A DNA stretch of 64,000 nucleotides from Hyphomonadaceae bacterium (GTDB lineage: Bacteria; Pseudomonadota; Alphaproteobacteria; Caulobacterales; Aquidulcibacteraceae): contig JAEUMT010000036.1 in assembly GCA_016791365.1 (NCBI GenBank), forward strand, positions 62,001-126,000, given 5' to 3'. The position numbers were made by a program, and so were the translations under genes. Below, piece after piece: positions 48,709 to 57,568 of this stretch (position 1 is the first letter of the stretch; the number at the start of each line of letters is the position of its first letter). The notes beneath the pieces were generated by a model. The model did not search any database. It was given only the letters and a program-made list of their open reading frames with translations, and was not told the origin of the DNA.

Positions 48709-49236
48709 ATGAACGTCCTCGACCACCCGCTCTATACCGCGCGCCTCCGCCTGGAACCGGTGACCCCGGAAATGGCGAACGCGGCGCGCGTGGGGCCGAA
48801 TGCGTTCGCGCATGTCATCGGCGCCGATGCGCCGACCGATTGGTGCCAGGCCAGCCTTGGCCTGGTGGCGCGCTCGATCTCGCACGTGGGCCCGGCGCCG
48901 GCGCCGACGCGCGCCATCGCCATTCACCGCCAGGAAGGCGTTGTCATCGGCGACGTGCGCTTTGAGCCTTCGCCGCGCTCACAAAGCGAATTCGAGATCG
49001 GCTATGGCATCGCGCGCAGCCGCCGGCGTCAGGGCTATGCGGTCGAGGCGGTGAACGCCGTGATCGACTGGCTGTTCGAGGACGCGGGCGCTGAAACCAT
49101 CCTCGCGGGCTGCGATGCGCAGAATACCGCCTCGGTGCGCACCTTGCGGCGGCTGGGCTTTTGGCTCGATTCAAATCCCGGCCAGACCTTCTGGTGGGTG
49201 CTGGCCCCTGATCTCCGCCCGACGCGCCGCGCTTGA
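48709..49236 (+). CDS. GNAT family N-acetyltransferase
   Basis: A 175-residue RimJ/RimL-type acetyltransferase: LYTARLRLEPVTPEMANAAR, then EIGYGIARSRRRQGYAVEAV with the acetyl-CoA RxxGYA loop, and ILAGCDAQNTASVRTLRRLG with the NxxS motif, ending GQTFWWVLAP. The start at ATG 48709 is inferred from the family opening. The substrate is unknown. Confidence 0.87.
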   Translation: MNVLDHPLYTARLRLEPVTPEMANAARVGPNAFAHVIGADAPTDWCQASLGLVARSISHVGPAPAPTRAIAIHRQEGVVIGDVRFEPSPRSQSEFEIGYGIARSRRRQGYAVEAVNAVIDWLFEDAGAETILAGCDAQNTASVRTLRRLGFWLDSNPGQTFWWVLAPDLRPTRRA

Positions 49237-49334
49237 TGGGCCGGTGAACGCCGTGCTTGTCTAAAGGGTGAACCTTAGGCAAGGGTCCTTGCCAATCGCG
49301 CGAGGGCGCAAACAGAAAAGACGGAGCAGGGGGA

Positions 49335-51095
49335 ATGAGCACAACGGAAACCGCCGGCGGCGGCGGCGAGAAGACCTGGTTTGGGCATCCGCGCCAACTT
49401 GCGCTTCTCTTCACGACCGAGGCCTGGGAGCGCTTCGGTTATTACGGCATGCGGGCGCTGCTGATCCTTTATCTGGTCCAGCACTTTGTGTTCGCGGACC
49501 GTGTCGCCAACGGCCTCTATGGCGCATTCACCTCACTCGTTTACCTGACGCCGCTGATCGGCGGCTTCATCGCCGACCGTTATCTCGGCAACAAGAACGC
49601 CATTAAACTCGGCGCCGTGCTGATGTCGGTGGGCTATCTCATGCTCGCTTTCACCGGCGGTGAGCGGGCGGAGCCGTTCGTCAACATCAACGGCCAACGT
49701 TACGCGATCGAGATCGTCGACGGCACGCAATATGTGGTCGCCGACGGCCAGCAATTTGCAATCCAAGGCAATGAGGACAGTTCCATCACGCTGCAAGGCG
49801 CGACGGGCGCGCTCGCCGGCAATATCGCGGACGACGCGTACCAGTTCGGCGCCGAGCGCAATCCGCTGAACGTGATGCTGCTGTTTGTGTCGCTGGGCCT
49901 CGTCATCGTCGGCAACGGCTATTTCAAGCCGAACATTTCAACGATCGTCGGCGAGCTTTATTCGCAATCCGACCGCCGCCGCGACGCCGGCTTCACCATT
50001 TTCTACATGGGCATCAACCTGGGCTCGATTTTCTCGCAGCTCCTGGCGCCCTGGATTGCGGTCACATACGGCTACATGTGGGGCTTCGCGTTGGCGGGCT
50101 TCGGCATGCTTCTGGCGGCGCTGCGCTTCCAGATCGCCAGCAATTCGCTGAAAGACTTTGGCAACCCGCCTGCTGACGCGCCGAAACGCGGCGTGCTTAT
50201 CCTGATCTGCTCGCTGCTGGCGGTGCCGGTGATCTGGTTCCTGATGGACAATGCGATGCAGGCCGCTTCGCTTGGCAGTTCAGAGGGCGATGCCGCGGGC
50301 GGCGTGATCGGCTACATCCTGGCCCAGCCGCTGCTCGGCAAGGTCATGTTCGGGGCTTATATCCTCGCCATGTTCGGTCTGCCGATCTGGGCGCTGGCCG
50401 GGCTCGAAAAAGAAGCCAGATCCAAGCTTATCGTGGCGGTGATCCTCTGCTTCTTCTCGGTCGTGTTCTGGACCTTGTTCGAGCAGGCGGGCTCTTCGCT
50501 CACGCTGTTCGCCGAACGCAACACGGACCGCATGATCGGCAGCTACGAGATGCCGGCCGGCCAGGCGCAGGCCTTCAACCCGATTTTCATCGTGTTGATG
50601 GCGCCGCTGTTCAGCCTGATGTGGAACTGGTTGGGCTCGAAAAAGCTCGAGCCGTCCGTGCCGTTCAAGTTCGTCATCGCGCTGGCGCTGGTGGGCATCG
50701 GCTTCCTGGCGCTGGTGTTTGGCGCACGTTTCCACAACGAGGCTTTCCAGGTCGCGTTGTTCTGGTTGGCGCTGACCTATTTCATCCATTCCGTCGGTGA
50801 GCTTTGCATCTCGCCGGTTGGTCTTTCGATGATCACCAAGCTGTCGCCGCAGAAGATGGTCGGTCTGATGATGGGCGTGTGGTTCATGTCGTCGGCGATG
50901 GCGCAATATGCCGGCGGCATCATCGCGCAATTCGCGTCGACGGAGACTGTCGGCGGCCAAGTGCTGAACCCGGAAGTCTCGCTGAACACCTATCTCGGCG
51001 TCTTCCAGACCATCGGCATCGCAGGCCTGGTTTCGGCCGGCGTGCTGCTGCTGCTCGCGCCGTTCCTGCAAAAAGGCATGCAGGGCGTCCGCTAG
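49335..51095 (+). CDS. POT/PTR2 family proton-dependent peptide transporter
   Basis: A 586-residue peptide symporter. Helix 1 carries the proton-coupling motif EAWERFGYYGMRALL (ExxERFxYYG). Later signatures are GNGYFKPNISTIVGELY and FYMGINLGSIFSQLLAPWIA. An extra domain of about 60 residues (roughly 109-168, NINGQRYAIEIVDGTQYVVA and onward) lies between helices 3 and 4 and should face the periplasm. It imports di- and tripeptides. A terminator follows the stop. Confidence 0.93.
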   Translation: MSTTETAGGGGEKTWFGHPRQLALLFTTEAWERFGYYGMRALLILYLVQHFVFADRVANGLYGAFTSLVYLTPLIGGFIADRYLGNKNAIKLGAVLMSVGYLMLAFTGGERAEPFVNINGQRYAIEIVDGTQYVVADGQQFAIQGNEDSSITLQGATGALAGNIADDAYQFGAERNPLNVMLLFVSLGLVIVGNGYFKPNISTIVGELYSQSDRRRDAGFTIFYMGINLGSIFSQLLAPWIAVTYGYMWGFALAGFGMLLAALRFQIASNSLKDFGNPPADAPKRGVLILICSLLAVPVIWFLMDNAMQAASLGSSEGDAAGGVIGYILAQPLLGKVMFGAYILAMFGLPIWALAGLEKEARSKLIVAVILCFFSVVFWTLFEQAGSSLTLFAERNTDRMIGSYEMPAGQAQAFNPIFIVLMAPLFSLMWNWLGSKKLEPSVPFKFVIALALVGIGFLALVFGARFHNEAFQVALFWLALTYFIHSVGELCISPVGLSMITKLSPQKMVGLMMGVWFMSSAMAQYAGGIIAQFASTETVGGQVLNPEVSLNTYLGVFQTIGIAGLVSAGVLLLLAPFLQKGMQGVR

Positions 51096-51126
51096 GGCGA
51101 AACGCCAAAAATTGAATAAAAACAAC

Positions 51127-51163
51127 TACTCACCGGTCGGCAACGGCCGGTGAGTAACTTTTT
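51127..51163 (+). terminator. Rho-independent terminator after POT transporter
   Basis: Perfect 10-bp stem TACTCACCGG/CCGGTGAGTA with a 10-nt loop, followed closely by a TTTTT run (51159-51163), 31 bp after the transporter stop. Confidence 0.88.
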
Positions 51164-51368
51164 GGGGTAGTTCTGCACGTCACGGCGTCAAGCCGTTGCG
51201 CCGGGATTATTTTCCAGGCTGAGTAGAGCCCGGGCGGGAGAGAAGCCTCCCACCGGGCCGTTCACCATTTAGGCGAGTTCCGCCGCAATCCGGTGCGGGT
51301 CCGGCCCATATTGATGTTTACGATTGATTCACGGTCGCGCTCCCTCAGCGACCGCGGAGAAGGTGGCT
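51164..51368. other. Leader region of the VirD4-like gene
   Basis: No gene is seen. A second hairpin (GCCCGGGCGGGAG with CCTCCCACCGGGC, 51228-51258) lacks a T-run and may be a transcript-end or leader structure. The AT-rich TTGATGTTTACGATTGATTC before 51335 may hold a promoter for the downstream gene. Confidence 0.4.
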
Positions 51369-52745
51369 ATGACCAGGCAGCGCACGACCCGTCCCAAGAA
51401 GAAGCCCGCCGAGGCTTCGGGGCAGGGATTGCGCCCGGAGGTCATGGACCTACTGCTCGGCTGGCAATCGGACCACGGCAAAAGCGAGCCCATGGGCTTC
51501 GGCGCGCCTCGCGCTGAAGTTGCAATCGAGGGCGAAATCCCGATCACCTTCGGCGAGGACCGCCACCTGCTGACCATCGCCCCCACGGGCGCCGGCAAGG
51601 GCCGGGGCGTTATCATCCCGAACCTGCTCCGCTTTGAGGGCTCGGTGATCGTCATCGATCCTAAGGGCGAGACCTGGCACACGACCGCGCGCCGCCGGAA
51701 GGAGATGGGCCAGGAAGTCCGTCTGCTCGACCCGTTCGGCGCGGTGTCGAAGCGCACCGATGCGCTCAACCCGTTCGATCTCTTCAACCGCCCGGGCGCG
51801 CTGCTGGACGCGGATGCCGAAATGCTCGCCTCGCTGCTGGCGGGTGATGTCGGCTTCCACAAGGAGCCCTTCTGGGACAATTGGGGCCGCTCACTGATGG
51901 CGGGCGTGATCGCGGCTGTCGCCGAGACCGCGCCGAAGGCCGAGCGCCATTTCGGCAGAGTGCGCGAAATCCTGATGAGCGATGACGCGGTTTACAATCT
52001 CGCGGCGCTGATTGAGGGCCACGAAAATCTGAACCGGCTTTCAAAGCAGAACATCTCTTCGTTCCTGCCGATCACCGAGCAAACGCGTTCGGGCATTCTC
52101 TCGACGGCGCAGAGCTATCTCAAAGTCGTGAACTCGGATTCGGCGCTGCGTTCGCTGTCGAAATCCACGATCTCGCTCGACGCGGTGCGCCGCGGCGATC
52201 CGATGACGATCTACATCGTCATCCCGCCGGACAAACTGGAAAGCCATGGCGCGCTGCTGCGGCTGTGGGTCGGCGCGCTGATGCTGACCGTCATGGGCCG
52301 TAAGCGCCGGCCGAAACGCTCGACGCTCTTCCTGTTGGATGAGTGCGCGCAGCTTGGTGAATTCGGGCCGCTGCGTCAGTCGATGACGCTGCTGCGAGGC
52401 TATGGTTTGCAGGTGTGGCCGTTCTTCCAGGACTTGTCGCAGTTGCAGCGGCTTTATCCGAAGGATTGGCGCACGATCTTCAACAATGCCGGCGCGTTCC
52501 AGCTGTTCGGCGTTGCGAACCATCTGATGGCGAAGGAAAGCTCCGAACTCATCGGCGATATTGACGCTGATAAGCTGCGCGGTATGACCAAGGAACAGCA
52601 GATCATCTCGATCTCCAACCAGAAGGCGCTTTCGGCGCGTCTGCCGGATTATCTGATGGATGCGCCGTTCGCCGGTCAGTTCGACTCGAATCCGATGTTC
52701 GAGACGGATGACGCGCCGGTGAAGCGCAAGCCGCGCGCGCGGTAA
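51369..52745 (+). CDS. VirD4/TraG-like type IV coupling ATPase, stand-alone
   Basis: A 458-residue ATPase of the VirD4/TraG coupling-protein family. Walker A is TIAPTGAGKGRGVIIPNLLR, then VIVIDPKGETWHTTARRRKE, ALNPFDLF, Walker B LFLLDECAQLGEFGPL and FQDLSQLQRLY. Coupling proteins feed DNA or protein into type IV secretion systems. The usual N-terminal membrane helices are absent: the first 25 residues are basic and polar (MTRQRTTRPKKKPAEASG). No relaxase, VirB or other secretion genes are present, so the partner is unknown. Confidence 0.9.
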   Translation: MTRQRTTRPKKKPAEASGQGLRPEVMDLLLGWQSDHGKSEPMGFGAPRAEVAIEGEIPITFGEDRHLLTIAPTGAGKGRGVIIPNLLRFEGSVIVIDPKGETWHTTARRRKEMGQEVRLLDPFGAVSKRTDALNPFDLFNRPGALLDADAEMLASLLAGDVGFHKEPFWDNWGRSLMAGVIAAVAETAPKAERHFGRVREILMSDDAVYNLAALIEGHENLNRLSKQNISSFLPITEQTRSGILSTAQSYLKVVNSDSALRSLSKSTISLDAVRRGDPMTIYIVIPPDKLESHGALLRLWVGALMLTVMGRKRRPKRSTLFLLDECAQLGEFGPLRQSMTLLRGYGLQVWPFFQDLSQLQRLYPKDWRTIFNNAGAFQLFGVANHLMAKESSELIGDIDADKLRGMTKEQQIISISNQKALSARLPDYLMDAPFAGQFDSNPMFETDDAPVKRKPRAR

Positions 52746-52766
52746 TCTCCACCTGTAGGCAGTGGG

Positions 52767-55700
52767 TTATTCCGCCGCCAACGCCTGTGCGCGGCCGAGA
52801 TCGACGCTGACGAGTTGGCTGACGCCTTGTTCCTGCATGGTGACGCCGTAGAGGCGATCCATGCGCGACATGCTCACCGGATTGTGGGTGATGACGATGA
52901 AGCGCGTCGTCGTGAGGCGCTTCATTTCTTCGAGCATGCGGCAGAAGCGGTCGACATTGGCGTCGTCGAGCGGGGCGTCGACTTCGTCCAGCACGCAGAG
53001 CGGGGCGGGATTGGCGAGGAAGACGGCGAAGATGAGCGCGGTGGCGGTCAGCGCTTGTTCGCCGCCGGAGAGCAGCGAAAGATTGGTGAGGCGCTTGCCC
53101 GGAGGCTCGGCGAAGATTTCGAGGCCGGCCTCGAGCGGGTCTTCGCTTTCGGTGAGCTTCAGGTTGGCGCGGCCGCCTTCGAACAAGGTGGCGAAGAGTT
53201 GCGCGAAGTGCGCGTCGACTTCCTCGAACGCGCGCAGCAGACGCTGGCGGCCTTCATTGTTGAGCGTGGTGATGGCGCGGCGGAGCTTGGCGACGGCTTG
53301 GGCGACGTCTTCCTTCTCGCGCGCCAGCGTGTCGATGCGTTCCTGGGCTTCCTGCAGCTCTTCTTGCGCGCGCAGGTTTACCGGGCCCGCCGCTTCGCGT
53401 TCGGCTTTGAGACGCTCCAGGCGGCGCTCGACTTCTGAAATCGGCGCCGCGCCGAGCGCGCTATTGAGGAGGGCGCCGGCGATGTCGGCGAGCTTGTCGG
53501 GCGTGACGCCGGCTTGCTCTTGCGCGGAGGCGGCGATGTCGGCGACGCGCGCGGCGTTGGCTTGCGCGTGCGCATCGGCGCTGGCGCGCTTTTCGCGGGC
53601 GTCGGCGTGGGCTTGTTCGAGAGAGCGGGCGCGATCGCCGGCGATGCGCGCGGCGGTTTCGGCTTCGGCGACTTTATCGCTGGCTTCGACGCGGCGTTGT
53701 TCGGCGCTGCCGGCTTCGTCCATTAGGGTTTCGAGTTTTTGGCGCGCGGTTGTGGGCGCGGCCTTGGCGGCGTCGCGGCGCTTTTCGATGTCGTCGAGTT
53801 CTTTGGAGAGCGATGTCAGGCGCGCGTCGGCGCTATCGACGCGGGCGCGCCATTGCATGGTCTCGGCATCGACGGCTTTGCGGCGCGCGTCGCGCTGGGC
53901 TTTGTCGCGGACGATGCTTTGGGTGGCCGCGGCGGCTTCGGCGGCGGCGAGGCGCGCGGCTTCGACGACGCTGCGCGCGGCGGCGATGGCGGCTTCGTCG
54001 ATCTTCACAGGCGCTTCGCCGGCTGCGCCTTTTGCCGCGCCGGCGGCGGCGCTTGCGTCGCTGATTTCGGCGGCGAGTGATTGGGCTTGAGCGCTGAGAT
54101 CGGCGCTGCGTTCGGCGTTGCGCGCGCGTTCGGCTTCGAGGCGCTCAGACTCGCGCTGCGCGGCGGCTTCGGCGGCGGCAAGTTTTGGCGCTTCGGCGCG
54201 CAGCGTTTTCGCTCTTGCGTCGGCGGTTTGGCGTCCGGCTTTTGCGGCTTCCCACGCGGCTTTGGCTTTGGCGGCGTTGGCTGCGGCGGCTTCGAGTTCC
54301 TTGCGGGCCGCGGCGAGGCGGTTCTTGTGTTCGAGACGAACGGCGGCCGGTTGCGGGGCGTCGGCGCGGCGCACGAAACCGTCCCAACGCCACAGATCGC
54401 CTTCGCGTGAGACGAGGCGAGCGCCTGGCGGCAGCTGCGCGGCAAGCTTTGCGCCGTCCTTGGCGTCAACAACGCCGATGAGCGTCAGGCGCGCCGCGAG
54501 TTGCGCCGGCGCTTTGACGAAACGCGTCAGCGAGTGCGCATTGGCGGGGAGGTTGGGCGTGGGCGCTTCGGCGCCGGCCCAGCGCGCGGGGGCGTCCGCA
54601 TTGGTCGATGCGTCGATGTCGTCGCCGAGCGCGGCGGCAAGCGCGCGTTCATAGCCCGGTTCGACATCGATCGACGCGAGTACGGGCGGAAACTTGGCGG
54701 CGTCTTTTGGCGCGAGCTTGTCGAGGGCGCGCACTTCGGCGTCGAGTTCCTGCAGCGCTTTTTCGGCGGCGCGGTGCGGCGTGAACGCGGCTTCGTCGGC
54801 GGCTTCGGCGCGCTTGAGCGCTGCTTCCGCCTGGGCGAGATCGGCACGGAGTTTTTCGCTGGCTTTCCGCGCGGCGTCGGCGGCGGATTTCGCGGCGGCG
54901 GCGCGCGTTTCGAGATTGGGGGTTGGTGGAAGCGATTTGATCTGCGCGTCGAGCGCGCGTTTGCGCTCTTCGAGGCGGGTGAGGCGCTCACGCGCGCCTG
55001 CGGCGGCGTCGGTGAAGGCCTGGGCGCGGGCTTTTGCGGCTGCCGACGCGGCGGCGAGCGCTTCAAGCTCTGCTTCCGCTTTGGCGCGCTTGGCGATCGC
55101 GGCGGTCTCGGCATCTTGCGCGGCTTTTAGCGCTGCCTGCGACTTGCCGCCGTCACCGGCGCCGAGTGCGGCGGACTCTTCCGTCAGGCGCGTCAGGGAC
55201 GATTGTGCGTCCTGCTTCAAAGCGTCGAGGCGTTCGGCTTCGTCGCGATTGCGCTGTGCGTCCTGATCGCAGCGTTCGATCACGCCCTGCGCTTCGGCCA
55301 GATCGCGTTCGAGGCCGACGCGTACGCCTTCGAGGCGGCGCAGTACGGCGGCGGCGATCATTTCCTGTTCGCGCAATGGGGCGAGGCCTTCGCGCGCCTC
55401 TGATGCGCCGCGTTCGGCGGCGCTGGCTTCGCTGGCGGCGGCGGCGACGGCGCGTTCGGCTTCGCGCAGGTTGGCCTGGGATTCAGCCTGGCGCTGGCGG
55501 GCTTCGGTCCAGCGGCGGTGCAGGAGCAAGGCTTCGGTTTCGCGCAATGTCTGCGCCAGGCCACGATAGCGTTCGGCTTGGCGTGCTTGCTTTCTCAAGC
55601 TCGCGGCTTGGCTTTCGATCTCGGCCAGGACTTCGTCGAGGCGGGTGAGATTGGTTTCGGCGGCTTTGAGTTTCAGATCCGCTTCGTGACGGCGTGCGTG

Positions 55701-56219
55701 GAGGCCGGCGATGCCGGCGGCGTCTTCGAGGATGCGGCGCCGGTTCTGCGGCTTGGCGGAGATGAGTTCGTTGATCTGGCCCTGGCGCACGAGGGCAGGC
55801 GAGTTGGCGCCGGTCGCGGCGTCGGCGAAGAGAAGTTGCACGTCCTTGGCGCGCACTTCCTTGCCGTTGATGCGATAGGTGGAGCCGAGGCCGCGGCGGA
55901 TGCGGCGGGTGATTTCGAGCACGTCTTCGTTGTGAAACGGCGCCGGCGCGCGGCCGCGCGCGGCGTGCAGGACGACGGTGACTTCGGCGTGCTCGCGCGC
56001 GGGGCGTCCGGCGCTGCCGGAGAAGATCACATCGTCCATGTCGGCGGCGCGCATGGACTTGGCGCTGGTGGCGCCCATGACCCAGCGGACCGCTTCCAGG
56101 AGATTGGATTTGCCGCAGCCGTTCGGACCGACGACGCCGGTCAGGCCTTGCTCGATCGGCGCGCGCGCCGGATCAACGAAGCTTTTGAAGCCGAGGAGGC
56201 GCAGCTCTGTGATGTGCAC
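52767..56219 (-). CDS. smc: Chromosome segregation SMC protein
   Basis: An 1150-residue SMC, the normal length. Walker A is GPNGCGKSNLLEAVRWVMG at residues 31-49, followed by two long Ala/Glu/Arg-rich coiled-coils around a hinge (about residues 500-640, PPVLASIDVEPGYERALAAA). The C-terminal head has LSLLSGGEQALTATALIFAV and VLDEVDAPLDDANVDRF. It works with ScpA/ScpB to compact and segregate the chromosome. The start is GTG 56219, 20 bp after the dsbA stop, as in other Alphaproteobacteria. Confidence 0.97.
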   Translation of the reverse strand: MHITELRLLGFKSFVDPARAPIEQGLTGVVGPNGCGKSNLLEAVRWVMGATSAKSMRAADMDDVIFSGSAGRPAREHAEVTVVLHAARGRAPAPFHNEDVLEITRRIRRGLGSTYRINGKEVRAKDVQLLFADAATGANSPALVRQGQINELISAKPQNRRRILEDAAGIAGLHARRHEADLKLKAAETNLTRLDEVLAEIESQAASLRKQARQAERYRGLAQTLRETEALLLHRRWTEARQRQAESQANLREAERAVAAAASEASAAERGASEAREGLAPLREQEMIAAAVLRRLEGVRVGLERDLAEAQGVIERCDQDAQRNRDEAERLDALKQDAQSSLTRLTEESAALGAGDGGKSQAALKAAQDAETAAIAKRAKAEAELEALAAASAAAKARAQAFTDAAAGARERLTRLEERKRALDAQIKSLPPTPNLETRAAAAKSAADAARKASEKLRADLAQAEAALKRAEAADEAAFTPHRAAEKALQELDAEVRALDKLAPKDAAKFPPVLASIDVEPGYERALAAALGDDIDASTNADAPARWAGAEAPTPNLPANAHSLTRFVKAPAQLAARLTLIGVVDAKDGAKLAAQLPPGARLVSREGDLWRWDGFVRRADAPQPAAVRLEHKNRLAAARKELEAAAANAAKAKAAWEAAKAGRQTADARAKTLRAEAPKLAAAEAAAQRESERLEAERARNAERSADLSAQAQSLAAEISDASAAAGAAKGAAGEAPVKIDEAAIAAARSVVEAARLAAAEAAAATQSIVRDKAQRDARRKAVDAETMQWRARVDSADARLTSLSKELDDIEKRRDAAKAAPTTARQKLETLMDEAGSAEQRRVEASDKVAEAETAARIAGDRARSLEQAHADAREKRASADAHAQANAARVADIAASAQEQAGVTPDKLADIAGALLNSALGAAPISEVERRLERLKAEREAAGPVNLRAQEELQEAQERIDTLAREKEDVAQAVAKLRRAITTLNNEGRQRLLRAFEEVDAHFAQLFATLFEGGRANLKLTESEDPLEAGLEIFAEPPGKRLTNLSLLSGGEQALTATALIFAVFLANPAPLCVLDEVDAPLDDANVDRFCRMLEEMKRLTTTRFIVITHNPVSMSRMDRLYGVTMQEQGVSQLVSVDLGRAQALAAE

Positions 56220-56239
56220 GGGAGCCGCGCCTCTCCTGA

Positions 56240-56908
56240 CTAGCCGCGAGCCGCGATGGCTGCGTCAAGCGCCGCGGCCATGCCGTCATAGGTCATGATC
56301 TCCGGGCCCTCGAGCTTTGTGCCGTTGAGGAAGAACATCGGCGTGCCGCTGACGCCGTCGCGCGTGGCGAGTTCGCCGAGGCGCTGCATGCGTTCGGCGC
56401 CCGCCGGATCGGCGATGCACGCCATCACGACGTCGCGCGAGAGACCGGCGGCGGCGCCGATCTCAACCAGCTTGGCTTCAATGCCCTGACGCGAGCCGGC
56501 CTGGAACATCGCCGGCTGTTGTTCGAACATCACGCCGAGGCGGCTGAAATATTGCTCCGGCGTTGCGTTGTTGCAGCGCGCCACCTGGTATTCGGCCAGC
56601 GCGATCGTCGGGATCACGCGTTGCGGATCGACGGGCGCGAGAACTTCACGGAAGACGAAGTGGATCTTGCCGGTGTCGATGTAATTGGTCTTGAGCTGCT
56701 CGAAGACGGCTTCTTCAAACTCGCGGCAGTGGCTGCACATCGAGGAGCCGTATTCGATCAGGGTTACGCCGGAATCCGGGTTGCCGATCGACATGTCGTC
56801 AGGCGTCAGGCCGCTTGTGCCGCCCGAGCCGCCATTGCAGCCGGCGACGCTCAGAGCGGCAAGCGCGCCCCCGCCCAAAAGCAAATTCCGGCGTCCAAAC
56901 ACGACCAT
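56240..56908 (-). CDS. DsbA-family thiol oxidoreductase, lipoprotein or Tat-exported
   Basis: A 222-residue thioredoxin-fold protein. The signal sequence FGRRNLLLGGGALAALSVAG has a twin arginine and ends in a lipobox VAGC. The active site is SSMCSHCREFEEAVFEQ (CSHC), and the cis-proline region is RDGVSGTPMFFLNGTKLEGP. It probably forms or isomerises disulfides in periplasmic proteins. It lies between DUF721 and smc on the same strand, a conserved alphaproteobacterial order. Confidence 0.92.
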   Translation of the reverse strand: MVVFGRRNLLLGGGALAALSVAGCNGGSGGTSGLTPDDMSIGNPDSGVTLIEYGSSMCSHCREFEEAVFEQLKTNYIDTGKIHFVFREVLAPVDPQRVIPTIALAEYQVARCNNATPEQYFSRLGVMFEQQPAMFQAGSRQGIEAKLVEIGAAAGLSRDVVMACIADPAGAERMQRLGELATRDGVSGTPMFFLNGTKLEGPEIMTYDGMAAALDAAIAARG

Positions 56909-56964
56909 GCGTAACCTCCAGATTGGCCGGGAGGCATAGAGTTTTTTTGAAGCGGAGGAAACCT

Positions 56965-57519
56965 CTAGCCCTGCTTCACCGCGCGGCCCAAACGCAGCAG
57001 GGCCGATCTCAGGCCATCGTCAGCGGCGGAGTCGAGGGTTTTCGCCAGAGCGGCCTCTTCAGCCTGGCTGAGCGGCTTTTGGAGGGGGCGGACGTTGGAG
57101 GGTTGGATGGCCGGACGGGCAGGCGCGCGGTGGTCGACGCGGATGGCTTTGACCTTGGCGCCGGCGGTGCGCAGGCGCTCGACGAGGAGCGGCGTCTGCT
57201 GCTGGAGGAAGGGGGCAAGGGCGCTGGGAACATGGATGGTCAGTGTTCCGGCGGCCAATTTGACGGGGGTTGCGCGGGCAAAGCTCTCGCCGGCGATCTC
57301 CCGCCAGCGGCGCTTCATCTCGTTGAGGCCGAGGCCGGTGTCCTTCAGGAGCGGCTTTAGGACCGCGGCGAGGGCCTTGTTGGTGGTCGGCGGCGGGGCC
57401 ACGCTCTGGCGACCGCGGTTCGCCGACAGCGTTTGCGACGCCTGACCCTCGGTGGGGCCGGCGGCTTTGGGGCCAAGGAACGCATCCTCGGCCGCACGGA
57501 AGCGGTCGCGTAGTGACAT
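56965..57519 (-). CDS. DUF721 (DciA-like) family protein
   Basis: A 184-residue protein. The DUF721 domain (about residues 50-130) contains LAAVLKPLLKDTGLGLNEMK, RRWREIAGESFARATPVKLA, and GTLTIHVPSALAPFLQQQTP. DUF721/DciA proteins help to load the replicative helicase in many bacteria. The start at 57519 (MSLRDRFRAAEDAFL) is chosen; the 17 residues before it are unlikely because they run into the mutY promoter. It is the first gene of the DUF721-dsbA-smc unit and is divergent from mutY. Confidence 0.82.
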   Translation of the reverse strand: MSLRDRFRAAEDAFLGPKAAGPTEGQASQTLSANRGRQSVAPPPTTNKALAAVLKPLLKDTGLGLNEMKRRWREIAGESFARATPVKLAAGTLTIHVPSALAPFLQQQTPLLVERLRTAGAKVKAIRVDHRAPARPAIQPSNVRPLQKPLSQAEEAALAKTLDSAADDGLRSALLRLGRAVKQG

Positions 57520-57568
57520 GGACCGTTGAGCGAATCGTAATCCCATGAACAAAGGGTAAAGACGTCCC

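Noticed and set aside
51369-52745. Type IV secretion or conjugative element
   Set aside because: Only a VirD4-like gene is present, with no relaxase, pilus or channel genes and housekeeping genes on both sides.
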